Assembly: GCA_900469345.1 (NCBI GenBank)
Contig: UBWZ01000019.1
Location: forward strand, 16,641 to 80,640
Reading direction: 5' to 3'
From: Hyphomicrobiales bacterium
GTDB taxonomy: Bacteria; Pseudomonadota; Alphaproteobacteria; Rhizobiales; Rhizobiaceae
Length of the DNA stretch: 64,000 nt
Part shown: in pieces, positions 17,160 to 26,303 of the stretch
How positions within the stretch are numbered: position 1 is the stretch's first letter
Layout: the number at the start of each line of letters is the position of its first letter
Program-made: the position numbers and the translations under genes
The notes under the pieces: generated by a model
What the model saw: the letters and a program-made list of their open reading frames with translations, nothing else
Databases searched by the model: none
What the model was told of the DNA's origin: nothing

Positions 17160-18122
17160 ATGGTGTCATCACCAAGCTTTTTCGCCAGATACCAAGGCCG
17201 CGTTCCTGAAAGCAATGAGACGCTTGGCGGCGCAACGACAGACGGGCCGGGCGACGACCCCTCGGAAGCAGCCGAAACCGTTACCTTCCCTTTCGACCGG
17301 ATGGCGGTGCAGCGCTTCCGCGAGGCTTTTCCGCGGGCGCGCTGGAACGACAGGCTCTCCGCCTGGATCGTTCCCGGCAACACGGCGCGCCGCCGCATCG
17401 ACCGCTGGCTCGCCAAGGAAGCGGCGCGGGAAGACCTCTTTGCCACGGAAAAGGGCCGCGATGCCTTCGAATGGGAGCCGATCCTGAGCGCCTATCTCGA
17501 GGTCAGCGATTGGGGTTTTTGTATCCGCACACCCTATTCCCGCACAGTGGTGGACGAGCTGCGGCAGATCCCGCTTGCTCGATGGAACGGCGCCTCGCGT
17601 CTGTGGGAGGTTCCGTTTGCCTCATACGACGAGCTGCAGCAGCGCTGGCAGGCGATCGAGGAGGCGGCACAGCGCGCCGAGCCTGCCGAGAAGCGAAAGC
17701 GTGCCGAGGCTCGCAAGGGTAGCGAGGAGGAGGCGAGGGCTAGGCGCCGCGCGGCCGAAAGACGGAAGCGGCGGCTAGCGGTCCCGGTCGAAGACTTTCC
17801 GCCGTTGCATCGCCCTGTCGCGACGGCAGCCCAGGGCCTGGTCGTCGTCACGGAAAGCGGTGGTGAACTTGTGGAGCCGGAGGATGTCGCCGCGCTGGGT
17901 GTTGTTGCGGAAGGAGACTACGTCTGGTGCAGCTGGCGTCTTCCGACCCTTGAAGAATTGATCCACACCTGGCCGGCACAGGAGGCGACTGACGTCCCGG
18001 CGCCCGGCCGCAGCTGGTGGCGGCCGACACTCGATGAATTGCGCGAGGCTCGTCGCGCCGCCAAGATCCGCGAGCGCGCTCGCGGAGAGGCTCAAGGCGA
18101 AGGCGAGCCCTCGGGTTCCTGA
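17160..18122 (+). CDS. Protein with two HARP-like repeats and a charged coiled-coil; function unknown
   Basis: 320 aa, no helicase domain. Two segments look like repeats of one module: about residues 42-78 (FPFDRMAVQRFREAFPRARW, then LSAWIVPG) and 122-158 (TPYSRTVVDELRQIPLARWN, then SRLWEVPF). The pattern of hydrophobic start, helix, A-R-W, 7-10 residues, then W-V-P resembles the HARP domain, which in SMARCAL1 binds branched DNA. A Glu/Arg-rich helix (about 163-205) follows, then a C-terminal part with two copies of a short W-R-x-P-T-L-(D/E)-E-L motif. Apparently stand-alone; no sign of membrane or export. Confidence 0.66.
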   Translation: MVSSPSFFARYQGRVPESNETLGGATTDGPGDDPSEAAETVTFPFDRMAVQRFREAFPRARWNDRLSAWIVPGNTARRRIDRWLAKEAAREDLFATEKGRDAFEWEPILSAYLEVSDWGFCIRTPYSRTVVDELRQIPLARWNGASRLWEVPFASYDELQQRWQAIEEAAQRAEPAEKRKRAEARKGSEEEARARRRAAERRKRRLAVPVEDFPPLHRPVATAAQGLVVVTESGGELVEPEDVAALGVVAEGDYVWCSWRLPTLEELIHTWPAQEATDVPAPGRSWWRPTLDELREARRAAKIRERARGEAQGEGEPSGS

Positions 18123-18269
18123 AGGCAAGCGCTGCTGCAGGTCCGGCGACCCAGTGCGTGTGTCGGGTGGCTGCCCGGCCAGCGGCCTCAAGATCTGTCT
18201 GCAATGGCTTGATTTACCAATCTTTATCCGGTCAACTGCGCATCCGTTCCGCATCCCGCGGATGGTGAG

Positions 18270-20018
18270 GTGCAGATCAAAGTGTTGAGTGACATCGGCA
18301 ACGGCCTGGTCGAGGGCAGGGCGGTGATAACAGGCCTCGCGACCGGCCGCGTGCTGGCTTCCTCGGTCGGCTTGTCGTTCTGGGGCGGTGTCGATCCCCG
18401 CACCGGCACGGTGGTCGATACGCACCATCCTCTGCATGGCGCCTGCATCAAGGACAGCGTGCTCGTTATCCCGAGCGGCCGGGGATCGTGCTCCGGGAGC
18501 GGAGTTCTTCTGGAACTGATGCTGGGTGGCCATGCGCCGGCAGCACTGGTCTTTTCCCAGGACGAGGAGATCCTCACCATCGGCGTCATCGTCGCCTCGC
18601 GGATCTTCGGATTGACGATCCCGATCGTCCGGATTGCGGCTGATGATCATGATCGGCTCGCGGAGTGCGACACGGTTTGGATCCGCGACGGCATGATCGC
18701 TCTGCAGCAGCCGGAAGCAGACTTTGTTGCGCCGGTGCCGCCCGTGCCCGCAGTTTCGCTCGCGTTGACCCCTGAGGACAGGGAGATACTGGCCGGTCGC
18801 GATGGCCGCGCCGCTCAGGCCGCGATGGAAATCGTCGTCGATGCGGCTGCGATCTACGGTGCCGGCGCGCTGCAGGATGTCGGCCGCGCCCATATCGACG
18901 GCTGCATCTATACCGGCGAGGCAGGTCTTCGCTTTGCCGAACAGCTGCGCGAATGGGGCGGCCGCGTCAAAGTGCCAACGACGCTCAACGCCATTTCGGT
19001 CGACTACCGAAACTGGCGCGGGCAGGGCGTCGAACCCGCGCTGGGCGAGCCTGCCAGCCGCCTTGCCGACGCCTATGTGGCGATGGGAGCGGAACCGACC
19101 TTTACCTGTGCGCCCTATCTGCTCGACGATGTACCGACAGAGGGCGAGCAGATCGTCTGGGCGGAGTCCAACGCGGTGGTCTACGCCAATAGCGTGCTCG
19201 GCGCCCGCACCATGAAGTATCCCGATTATCTCGATATCTGTGTTGCGCTGACCGGCCGTGCCCCTCGGGCCGGGTGCCATCTGACGCCGGAGCGCCGGCC
19301 GGAGCTTGTGGTGGACCTGTCGCAGGTCGGTGTCGGCGACGATTCCTTCTTTCCGCTGGTCGGCTACCATGTCGGCAAACTGGTCGGATCCCGAATACCG
19401 CTTGTCGTCGGGCTGGAAAACGCCGGGCCGGGCCGCGACGACCTGAAGGCGTTCGGCGCAGCCTTTGCGACGACATCGGCCGCACCCATGTTCCACATTG
19501 CGGGCGTGACACCCGAATGGCGGTCATCTGAGCAGTCCGTTTCGGCGGCGCTCGCGTCCGTGACCGTCGAAAGCGCTGATCTTGCACAGAGCTGGGAAGA
19601 GTTGAACGGCACGGCGAACGTGTCGAAGATAGGTCTGGTCGCGCTCGGCAACCCGCATTTCTCGCTGGAGGAAATTGCAGCCTTCGCCGCGTTGTGCCAG
19701 GGCCGGCAGCGGGCCCCGGAGACGCAGGTCATCATCACCTGCGGACGGCATGTCCACGGTCGCGCCGCAGCCGCAGGCCTGGTGGCGAGGCTCGAGGCAT
19801 TCGGCGTGGCCTTCGTCGTTGATACCTGCTGGTGCATGATCGGCGAACCGATCATCGCGCCCGACGTCTCCATCATCCTCACGAATTCCGGCAAATACGC
19901 CCATTACGGCGCCGGCCTGTCCGGCCGCAGCATGCGGTTCGGCAGTTTGCCCGAGTGCGCCACCGCCGCCGTGACGGGAGTTTTCGACAGCCGGCTGCCG
20001 GCCTGGCTGTCGGCGTGA
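18270..20018 (+). CDS. Aconitase X, probable cis-3-hydroxy-L-proline dehydratase
   Basis: 582 aa. The single-chain AcnX architecture is visible: an N-terminal swivelling domain of the DUF126 type (residues 1 to about 135, with PSGRGSCSGSGVLLELM) fused to the large DUF521-type domain (from about 170). The opening SFWGGVDPRTGTVVDTHHP is typical of this group. Characterised single-chain members dehydrate cis-3-hydroxy-L-proline to pyrroline-2-carboxylate using a [2Fe-2S] cluster; cysteines near CAPYLLDD and DTCWCMIGEP may be ligands. Start codon GTG. It is 26 bp upstream of an agmatinase-family gene, so they are probably cotranscribed. Confidence 0.84.
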   Translation: MQIKVLSDIGNGLVEGRAVITGLATGRVLASSVGLSFWGGVDPRTGTVVDTHHPLHGACIKDSVLVIPSGRGSCSGSGVLLELMLGGHAPAALVFSQDEEILTIGVIVASRIFGLTIPIVRIAADDHDRLAECDTVWIRDGMIALQQPEADFVAPVPPVPAVSLALTPEDREILAGRDGRAAQAAMEIVVDAAAIYGAGALQDVGRAHIDGCIYTGEAGLRFAEQLREWGGRVKVPTTLNAISVDYRNWRGQGVEPALGEPASRLADAYVAMGAEPTFTCAPYLLDDVPTEGEQIVWAESNAVVYANSVLGARTMKYPDYLDICVALTGRAPRAGCHLTPERRPELVVDLSQVGVGDDSFFPLVGYHVGKLVGSRIPLVVGLENAGPGRDDLKAFGAAFATTSAAPMFHIAGVTPEWRSSEQSVSAALASVTVESADLAQSWEELNGTANVSKIGLVALGNPHFSLEEIAAFAALCQGRQRAPETQVIITCGRHVHGRAAAAGLVARLEAFGVAFVVDTCWCMIGEPIIAPDVSIILTNSGKYAHYGAGLSGRSMRFGSLPECATAAVTGVFDSRLPAWLSA

Positions 20019-20044
20019 TGTAGAACCAGCTGATAGAGGAAGCC

Positions 20045-21004
20045 ATGACCAGGGAATTTCACCAGCCTGTCGATGCCGCCAAGGTTCCCCGATTTGCCGG
20101 CCATTCGAGCTTCATGCGGCTACCGGTTGTCGAAAACGCAAAGGATCTCGACATCGCCCTTGTCGGCATTCCGTGGGATGGCGGAACGACGAACCGGGCT
20201 GGTGCGCGCCATGGTCCGCGCGAGGTGCGCAATCAGTCGAGCCTGATGAGGCGCGCCCACCATGTTACCGGTATCCAGCCCTTCAGCGTCGCCAATGTTG
20301 CAGACGTCGGCGACCTTGCCGTCAATCCGATCGATCTCCAGGCGTCATTGGCGTCCATCGAGGCCGGCATCCGCGCAATCGTCGACGAGGGGGCGATCCC
20401 GCTTTCGGTCGGTGGCGACCACCTGATCACGCTGCCGATCCTGAGGGCGGTCTTCCGCGGCCGCAAGCTCGGCCTCATCCACTTCGATGCGCACTCCGAT
20501 ACCAACGACCGCTACTTTGGTGACAACCTCTATACCCACGGGACGCCGTTTCGCCGCGCCATCGAGGAAGGCCTGCTCGACCCGTCGAGGATCGTCCAGA
20601 TCGGTATTCGCGGCTCGATCTACGAGACAGGCGAGCATGACTGGGCGAGAGCCCAGGGTGTGCGGATCATCTACATGGAGGAATTCGTGCAGCGCGGTGC
20701 CGAGGCGGTGATTGAGGAGGCGCGCCAGATCGTCGGCGGCGGACCGACCTACGTCACCTTCGACATTGACAGCATCGATCCATCCATGGCGCCCGGCACG
20801 GGAACTCCGGAAATTGGCGGGTTCACGACGCGCGAAGCGCAGCAGATGGTGCGGCTGCTCGGCGACATCGCCATTGTCGGTGCCGATGTGGTGGAGGTGG
20901 CGCCTCCCTTCGACGTCGGCAATGTCACCGCGCTTGCGGGCGCCACCATGCTGTTCGAGTTGCTCTGTATGGTCGCGGGGCAGGTTGCCGGTCGTCGCCT
21001 TTAG
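20045..21004 (+). CDS. Agmatinase-family ureohydrolase
   Basis: 319 aa. All dinuclear Mn motifs of the ureohydrolase family are present: GGDHLITLP, DAHSDTND and FDIDSIDPSMAPGTGTPE. These enzymes remove urea from guanidino compounds (agmatine, guanidinobutyrate, proclavaminate or others); sequence alone does not tell which. It follows the AcnX gene after 26 bp with AGAGGAAGCC ahead of the ATG, so an operon is likely, giving a possible link between hydroxyproline-like and guanidino compounds. Convergent with the SDR gene 14 bp away. Confidence 0.87.
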   Translation: MTREFHQPVDAAKVPRFAGHSSFMRLPVVENAKDLDIALVGIPWDGGTTNRAGARHGPREVRNQSSLMRRAHHVTGIQPFSVANVADVGDLAVNPIDLQASLASIEAGIRAIVDEGAIPLSVGGDHLITLPILRAVFRGRKLGLIHFDAHSDTNDRYFGDNLYTHGTPFRRAIEEGLLDPSRIVQIGIRGSIYETGEHDWARAQGVRIIYMEEFVQRGAEAVIEEARQIVGGGPTYVTFDIDSIDPSMAPGTGTPEIGGFTTREAQQMVRLLGDIAIVGADVVEVAPPFDVGNVTALAGATMLFELLCMVAGQVAGRRL

Positions 21005-21018
21005 GCAGTGTCGTCAGC

Positions 21019-21783
21019 TCAGAACAGCGGCACGCCGGTGAGATCCGCCAGCGTGTCGACCAGCCGGTCCTGGAAGGCGTGGTCGGTGACGGCCCCGGCC
21101 GCTTTCTGCCGCTCGCGGTGATACCAGTAGCCCCCGGAAGTCTGAGCGGCTGGGTCGGCGCTTGCGGCCAGCCAGCACTGCGTCAGGTGTCCCATCTCGA
21201 GATTGTCGGTGGCGCCCGGGCCACCCATCTTCGTCGGCACCCAGCCGGGGTCGACGGCATTGCTGATCACATCCGGCCAGTGGCGGGCAACCGCTGCGGC
21301 AAGCGTCGCGACATGCAGCTTGCTCTCGGCATAGGCCTGTCCGGCGCTCCACTGTCGCGTCCGCCAGTCGATATCGTCGAGCGACGGGCTGCCGCTCCGG
21401 TGGAGACCGCTGGTGAGATAGACGAGACGCTTCGGCCGGGTGATCCAGCCCGTCAGCAGATAGGGCGCCAGCGTGTTGACCGCGAGCGTCTTCGCATGAC
21501 CTTCCGGCGTCTCCCCCCGCTGTGGCTCCAGATAGATACCGGCATTGTGGATGATGGTATCCATCGGACCGATCGCATTGACCTGATCGGCAAGCGAGCG
21601 CAGCGAATCGCGGCTGCTCAGATCGCCGATCACCACGGAATGCGCCTTGCCCCCGAGATCGCCTATCGCGGCGGACCGCTCCTTGGATCGGGCATGCAGA
21701 ACGACAGTGTGACCTTCGTCGAGGAGGCGGCGCGCTGCAGCAAGCCCGAGGCCGTCGGCAGAGCCGGTAATAAAGATGCGCAT
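21019..21783 (-). CDS. SDR-family NAD(P)-dependent oxidoreductase
   Basis: 254 aa. Classical short-chain dehydrogenase with an N-terminal cofactor motif FITGSADGLGLAAAR, the NAG motif (HNAGIYLEP) and the catalytic Tyr-Lys pair in YAESK. The ATG at 21783 is used since the fold begins immediately (MRIFITGS); longer in-frame extensions lack homology. Substrate unknown. It lies divergent from the diguanylate cyclase gene and convergent with the ureohydrolase. Confidence 0.87.
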   Translation of the reverse strand: MRIFITGSADGLGLAAARRLLDEGHTVVLHARSKERSAAIGDLGGKAHSVVIGDLSSRDSLRSLADQVNAIGPMDTIIHNAGIYLEPQRGETPEGHAKTLAVNTLAPYLLTGWITRPKRLVYLTSGLHRSGSPSLDDIDWRTRQWSAGQAYAESKLHVATLAAAVARHWPDVISNAVDPGWVPTKMGGPGATDNLEMGHLTQCWLAASADPAAQTSGGYWYHRERQKAAGAVTDHAFQDRLVDTLADLTGVPLF

Positions 21784-21972
21784 GCGGTTTATCCTGACGG
21801 TTGGTAATCCTCGGCTGCTATCTAGTGCCACGCTGGAACACGTCCAGCAAAACGGGCGCTCGAATGGCTCGGGTGATCGCACAAATGCGGCGCGTTTTCC
21901 GCACTGCATTCGGCAAATCTTTAGCACTTGAAGTTATACAAAGGTGAGCGACCGCCGTTACTAGAGCGCCAG

Positions 21973-23871
21973 ATGAACCCGCTGAACGACCTGTTATCCA
22001 ACCTCGCAATTGTGGCCATTGCCATATCGGCGTGGACCTTCACGCACAGGCGTCTGATCGGCCTCAGCGGCAACCTCCAGAATCTGATCTTCGGCGTCAG
22101 CATGGCTGTCGGCACGTTTGCCGTCATGCACATGCCGTTTCAGTTCATCCCCGGCGTCAAGCTTGATGCCCGATATACCTTCCTCGCTGTCAGCGCCTTC
22201 TTCGGCGGGCCGGTCGCAGCCCTTCCGCCCCTTCTCACGGCTATCGTGTTGCGGGTCTGGATCGGCGGTGTCGGTGTCTCCGTCGCGATCCCCAATATTG
22301 TCGCTGCAAGCCTCGTTGGGCTGATCGGCTACCGTCTGAACCGGTCCGCCGTACCGCGCATCCGGCTCCTGGTGCTGCTGAGCTGCAGCGTCGCGGTTGC
22401 CGGCACTCTTGGCTTTTATGTGGTTCTGCCGATCGAGCGGTGGTGGCACCTCACCGGCACCATCACTCTGCCTTTCGCCCTGATCCTGTTTGCCTCGACC
22501 TGGCTTGCGTCGATTGCCATGGTCGAGGAACTCAAGCGCCAGGCCGTCACCAGCGAAAACCTGATCTACCGCGCGGTCATCGATGCTCTGCCCGATTGCC
22601 TGAACGCCAAAGACATCGACGGCCGCTTCCTGACCGCAAATCCCGCGACAGCGCGCGCCCTTGGCGCCGACGATCCGGCAGATCTGATCGGCAGGACCGA
22701 TGCCGACTTCTTCGACGAAGCAACGGCCGGGGCCTTTCGTGTTCCCGAACTCGACGTGATGCGAACGAGGGCGCCTCTCATCATCGAGCAGAAATTCGCG
22801 CGCAAGGATGGCCATACAGCTTGGCACGCCTCCCTCAAGGCGCCCTTCACGATGAACGGCCAGATGCTGGGGATCGTCACCCATAACCGCGACGTCACGG
22901 AGCAAAAGCGGCTGGAGGAAGAGCTGGGGTTGGTCCAGCGTCGTCTGTCCGGCGCGGTCGAAAGCATGGCCGACGGTCTGGCCCTTTTCGATCGGCAGGG
23001 CCTGCTGGTGTTTCGCAACGAGCGTTTCGTCCGCATGTTTCCACCGGCGCCAGGCAGTGTTAACACGGAGACCTGCATCACCCACATCGTCCGCATGTCT
23101 CTGCACGGCGATGAGGCCGCGGAGGTCGGTGAAGACGTCGACCTGCAGATAAAAACCCGGGCGGCGGACCTGCTGACCCCGGGCAATCATGATCTCAGCC
23201 TGCCGGGAGAGTGCTGGATAGAAGCGCGCACCCGCGACGCCGGGGAAGACGGCGTCATGATCGTCTTTTCGGACGTCAGCGACCGCAAGCAACAGGAAGC
23301 AAAGCTGCAGCGGCTCAACCGGCAGCTGGCCGACCTCGCCAACACGGATCGGCTGACCAGCCTTTTCAATCGCAGGGGTTTTGATCTGGCGCTGGAAACG
23401 GCCATGACGAATGCGCATGCCGCCAACACCGATCTCGGCTTGATCCTGGTCGACATCGACCACTTCAAGGCCTTCAACGATACCTACGGGCACCTGGCCG
23501 GCGACGACTGCCTCCGCAGGGTGGCAGCCGCCATCGCCGAGACCCTGGAACCGTTCGGCGGAAGCCTGGCAGCGCGTTACGGCGGCGAGGAGATCGCGTC
23601 CATTCTCCCGCTGGCATCGATCGAGGAGACGGCCTCGGTCGCACGCCTCCTGTGCGCCGCCGTCCGCAACCTCGGTATCGCCCATTCGGCAAGCGAGAAG
23701 GGCGTGGTCACGGCCAGCGCCGGGGCGGCATCGCTGAAGTCGCTGGGCGGGCTGCGCCGCAAGGACGACCTGGTTGCCGCAGCGGATTCAGGCCTCTACG
23801 CTGCCAAGTCTGCAGGCCGCGACACCGCAAGAACGGTCGTCTCGCAAGGGCGGGACGAGGCAGCTGCCTAG
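21973..23871 (+). CDS. Membrane diguanylate cyclase: 5TM sensor, PAS, GGDEF
   Basis: 632 aa. An N-terminal block of five or six membrane spans (residues 1-190) contains KLDARYTFLAVSAFFGGP, typical of the LytS-YhcK 5TM receptor domain. A PAS domain (IYRAVIDALPDCLNAKDIDG), a second PAS-like region (about 320-450) and a C-terminal GGDEF domain follow; the active site reads RYGGEEIAS, the accepted GGEEF-like variant, so it probably makes cyclic di-GMP. I prefer the ATG at 21973 to a TTG at 21928; both lack a strong Shine-Dalgarno. Convergent with the GGDEF-EAL gene 27 bp away. Confidence 0.87.
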   Translation: MNPLNDLLSNLAIVAIAISAWTFTHRRLIGLSGNLQNLIFGVSMAVGTFAVMHMPFQFIPGVKLDARYTFLAVSAFFGGPVAALPPLLTAIVLRVWIGGVGVSVAIPNIVAASLVGLIGYRLNRSAVPRIRLLVLLSCSVAVAGTLGFYVVLPIERWWHLTGTITLPFALILFASTWLASIAMVEELKRQAVTSENLIYRAVIDALPDCLNAKDIDGRFLTANPATARALGADDPADLIGRTDADFFDEATAGAFRVPELDVMRTRAPLIIEQKFARKDGHTAWHASLKAPFTMNGQMLGIVTHNRDVTEQKRLEEELGLVQRRLSGAVESMADGLALFDRQGLLVFRNERFVRMFPPAPGSVNTETCITHIVRMSLHGDEAAEVGEDVDLQIKTRAADLLTPGNHDLSLPGECWIEARTRDAGEDGVMIVFSDVSDRKQQEAKLQRLNRQLADLANTDRLTSLFNRRGFDLALETAMTNAHAANTDLGLILVDIDHFKAFNDTYGHLAGDDCLRRVAAAIAETLEPFGGSLAARYGGEEIASILPLASIEETASVARLLCAAVRNLGIAHSASEKGVVTASAGAASLKSLGGLRRKDDLVAAADSGLYAAKSAGRDTARTVVSQGRDEAAA

Positions 23872-23898
23872 CGCCCCTGTTCAGGCCGGCAGGACAGG

Positions 23899-26061
23899 TC
23901 AGGCGATCGTAACAGCCATGGCGGACAGGCGGCCCACCAGATCTTCCGCTGGCATCGGTCGGCCCAGAAGGTAGCCCTGCATTTCCTCGCAGCCGGCTTC
24001 GCGCAGGTAATCGGCCTGGTCCTGCGTTTCGACACCCTCGGCAATCACGGTGAGGCCGAGCCGCTGCCCGAGCGACACGACAGTCGAAACGATCGCCATG
24101 CTCCCGGCATCGGACGGAATTTCGGAGATGAACGACCGGTCGATCTTCAACCGCGTAAGCGGGAAGCGCTTCAGCATGCTGAGGCTCGAATAGCCGGTTC
24201 CAAAGTCGTCGAGCGACAGGCTCAGTCCCAGCTGGGTCAGCTCGCGCATTCTGACGACGGCGGCTTCGACGTCTTTCATGATCAGGCTTTCGGTGATCTC
24301 GATTTCGAGCCAGCGGGGATCCAGTCCGGTCTCCGCAAGAACTGCAGCGACCAGAGCCGGAAGGCCGGGTTCCTGGAACTGCCGCGCCGACATGTTGACG
24401 CTCATCTTGATCGGTGCGTAGCCAGCCTGCTGCCACGCCTTTGCCTGCTGGCAGGCCTTGATGAGCACCATCAGCCCAAGGTCGAGAATGAGGCCCGTTT
24501 CCTCCGCCAGCGGCACGAACTGCATCGGGGCGACAAGGCCTTCGCGCGGATGTTGCCAGCGCACCAACGCCTCGACACCGGTCAGAACCCCGGTGTTGAG
24601 GTTGGTCTGGGGCTGGTAATGCAGAATGATCTCGTCCTGCTGGAGGGCCCGCCTCAATTCCTCGATCCGAATGAGCTTTTGGGACGATGCCTCGGCCAGC
24701 TCCCTGGAAAAGGTGCACATCCCGTCGCGACCGTTGAGCTTTGCCCGGTACATGGCGAGATCCGCATGCGCCAGCAGTTCGGACGTACTGGTGCCGTGGT
24801 CGGGGAAAATGGCGATCCCCATGCTTGACGTCACCTGGATCTCGACGCCGTTGATGCTGTAGAACCGGCGGATATTCTTTCGCAGCGTTTCGAGATGATC
24901 GGCCAGCGTGTCGCGGCTCTCTTCCCGAAGGATCACGATAAACTCGTCGCCGCCGATCCGGGCCACCAGGCCGAGATGGCCCACATGGGTGGAAAGGCTC
25001 AAGGCAACCTGCTTCAGCAGATCGTCGCCCGCCTCATGCCCGAGGCTGTCGTTGACCAGTTTGAAATTGTCGATGTCGACGAAGGCCACCGCAACCCGGC
25101 CGCCGATCTCCGCCGCGTCCCGAAGCGTTTCCTTGAGCTCGCGATCCAGCCTTACGCGCGACGGCAGGGCCGTCAGGGCGTCGTGTTCCGCGAGAAACCG
25201 GATGCGGCTTTCCGAACGGATGCGGTCGATCGCAATCCCGGCCATTTGTGCGGCCCCGCTCAGGAAGTCTTCGATCGTTGGACTGGCCGCCGCCGGCGGA
25301 ATGGAGGCCGCCAGCAACCCGTGCAATTCGCCGTCGGACGAGCGGATGTCGAAGCAGCGAAGACTGTCGGTCGGACCAAGGGTGTTGCGCGCGATCGCCT
25401 CGAACTCCCTCGATGTGGACGAGAGGTCGCCGATGATGATCTTGTCGCTGCTTGTCTGTGGCGGACAGTTGGAGGCAAGGATCAGTTCGTGTTGGCCCTT
25501 TGCGAGGAACACCGCTATCCGGAGGCCGGTGGCGACGCCCTCGACCAGATGCACAAACTTTTCAACGAAATCCGGAAGCGGCGCGGAATCGACGATCAGC
25601 CGCAGCAACTCCGCCTGGGCAGCCATCAGCCGCTCGGACTCCTTGCGAGCCGTGATATCCCGCGATGCGCCGACCACGCCGATGATCGTGCCGTTGGCGT
25701 CCCGAAGCGGAACGCGCGACATCATCAGCCATCGGTCCCATCCCGCCTTCATGGCGCGTTCTTCAAGCCCGAGATCCGCCTCTCCAGTCTGCATCACGCG
25801 CCGCTCGGTCTCGTCGATGGCCGCGGCAGCGGCAGCGCCGTGAAGTTCCGCGTCGGTAACCCCAATGATCTCTTCAAGCCGGGTCATGCCATTGTTCTGC
25901 AGGACGACCTGGTTTGCGAACAGGAAGCGCCCCTCGAGATCCTTGGCATAGATGAAATCGGGTACGTGGTTGATCATCGCTTCAAGCCAGCGATACCGCT
26001 CTTCCAGCGTCGGCCCGTCGGACCGTGTCTGCTCGTCGAGGAGAGGATGGCCATCCGTCAT
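23899..26061 (-). CDS. PAS-GAF-like-GGDEF-EAL cyclic di-GMP signalling protein
   Basis: 720 aa, cytoplasmic. A PAS domain (RYRWLEAMINHVPDFIYAKD; residues 20-150) and a GAF-like region (about 165-310) precede GGDEF with an intact ARIGGDEFIVI and EAL with intact GVEALVRWQHP, DDFGTGYSSL and TRLKIDRSF. Both active sites look competent, so net cyclase or phosphodiesterase activity is not predictable. The start used is the ATG at 26061; a TTG nine bases earlier is in frame. It faces the membrane diguanylate cyclase. Confidence 0.88.
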   Translation of the reverse strand: MTDGHPLLDEQTRSDGPTLEERYRWLEAMINHVPDFIYAKDLEGRFLFANQVVLQNNGMTRLEEIIGVTDAELHGAAAAAAIDETERRVMQTGEADLGLEERAMKAGWDRWLMMSRVPLRDANGTIIGVVGASRDITARKESERLMAAQAELLRLIVDSAPLPDFVEKFVHLVEGVATGLRIAVFLAKGQHELILASNCPPQTSSDKIIIGDLSSTSREFEAIARNTLGPTDSLRCFDIRSSDGELHGLLAASIPPAAASPTIEDFLSGAAQMAGIAIDRIRSESRIRFLAEHDALTALPSRVRLDRELKETLRDAAEIGGRVAVAFVDIDNFKLVNDSLGHEAGDDLLKQVALSLSTHVGHLGLVARIGGDEFIVILREESRDTLADHLETLRKNIRRFYSINGVEIQVTSSMGIAIFPDHGTSTSELLAHADLAMYRAKLNGRDGMCTFSRELAEASSQKLIRIEELRRALQQDEIILHYQPQTNLNTGVLTGVEALVRWQHPREGLVAPMQFVPLAEETGLILDLGLMVLIKACQQAKAWQQAGYAPIKMSVNMSARQFQEPGLPALVAAVLAETGLDPRWLEIEITESLIMKDVEAAVVRMRELTQLGLSLSLDDFGTGYSSLSMLKRFPLTRLKIDRSFISEIPSDAGSMAIVSTVVSLGQRLGLTVIAEGVETQDQADYLREAGCEEMQGYLLGRPMPAEDLVGRLSAMAVTIA

Positions 26062-26303
26062 TATATGCAACCTAACACTGCGAGTTCTTCAGTAGAATCA
26101 ACTTCTTCGGGCATAATACGAGGGCTTTTGAAGCCTAACGGATTCTGGCAGCAAGAGGTAAGACAAAAATGAATTCGCAGCACGGTCTGGGTCGATGCGG
26201 CGTGGCGTGTGTGCGGGCGCCGCATCGGATCGGATCGAACGGACAGAACCGACGCCCGCCCCGTCGGGGCCGCGGCGGCAATATGGGCGATGATCCGGGA
26301 ACA

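Noticed and set aside
17775..19496. 573-codon minus-strand open frame across the HARP-like and AcnX genes
   Set aside because: It runs through two recognisable plus-strand genes and has no domain or ribosome site of its own.
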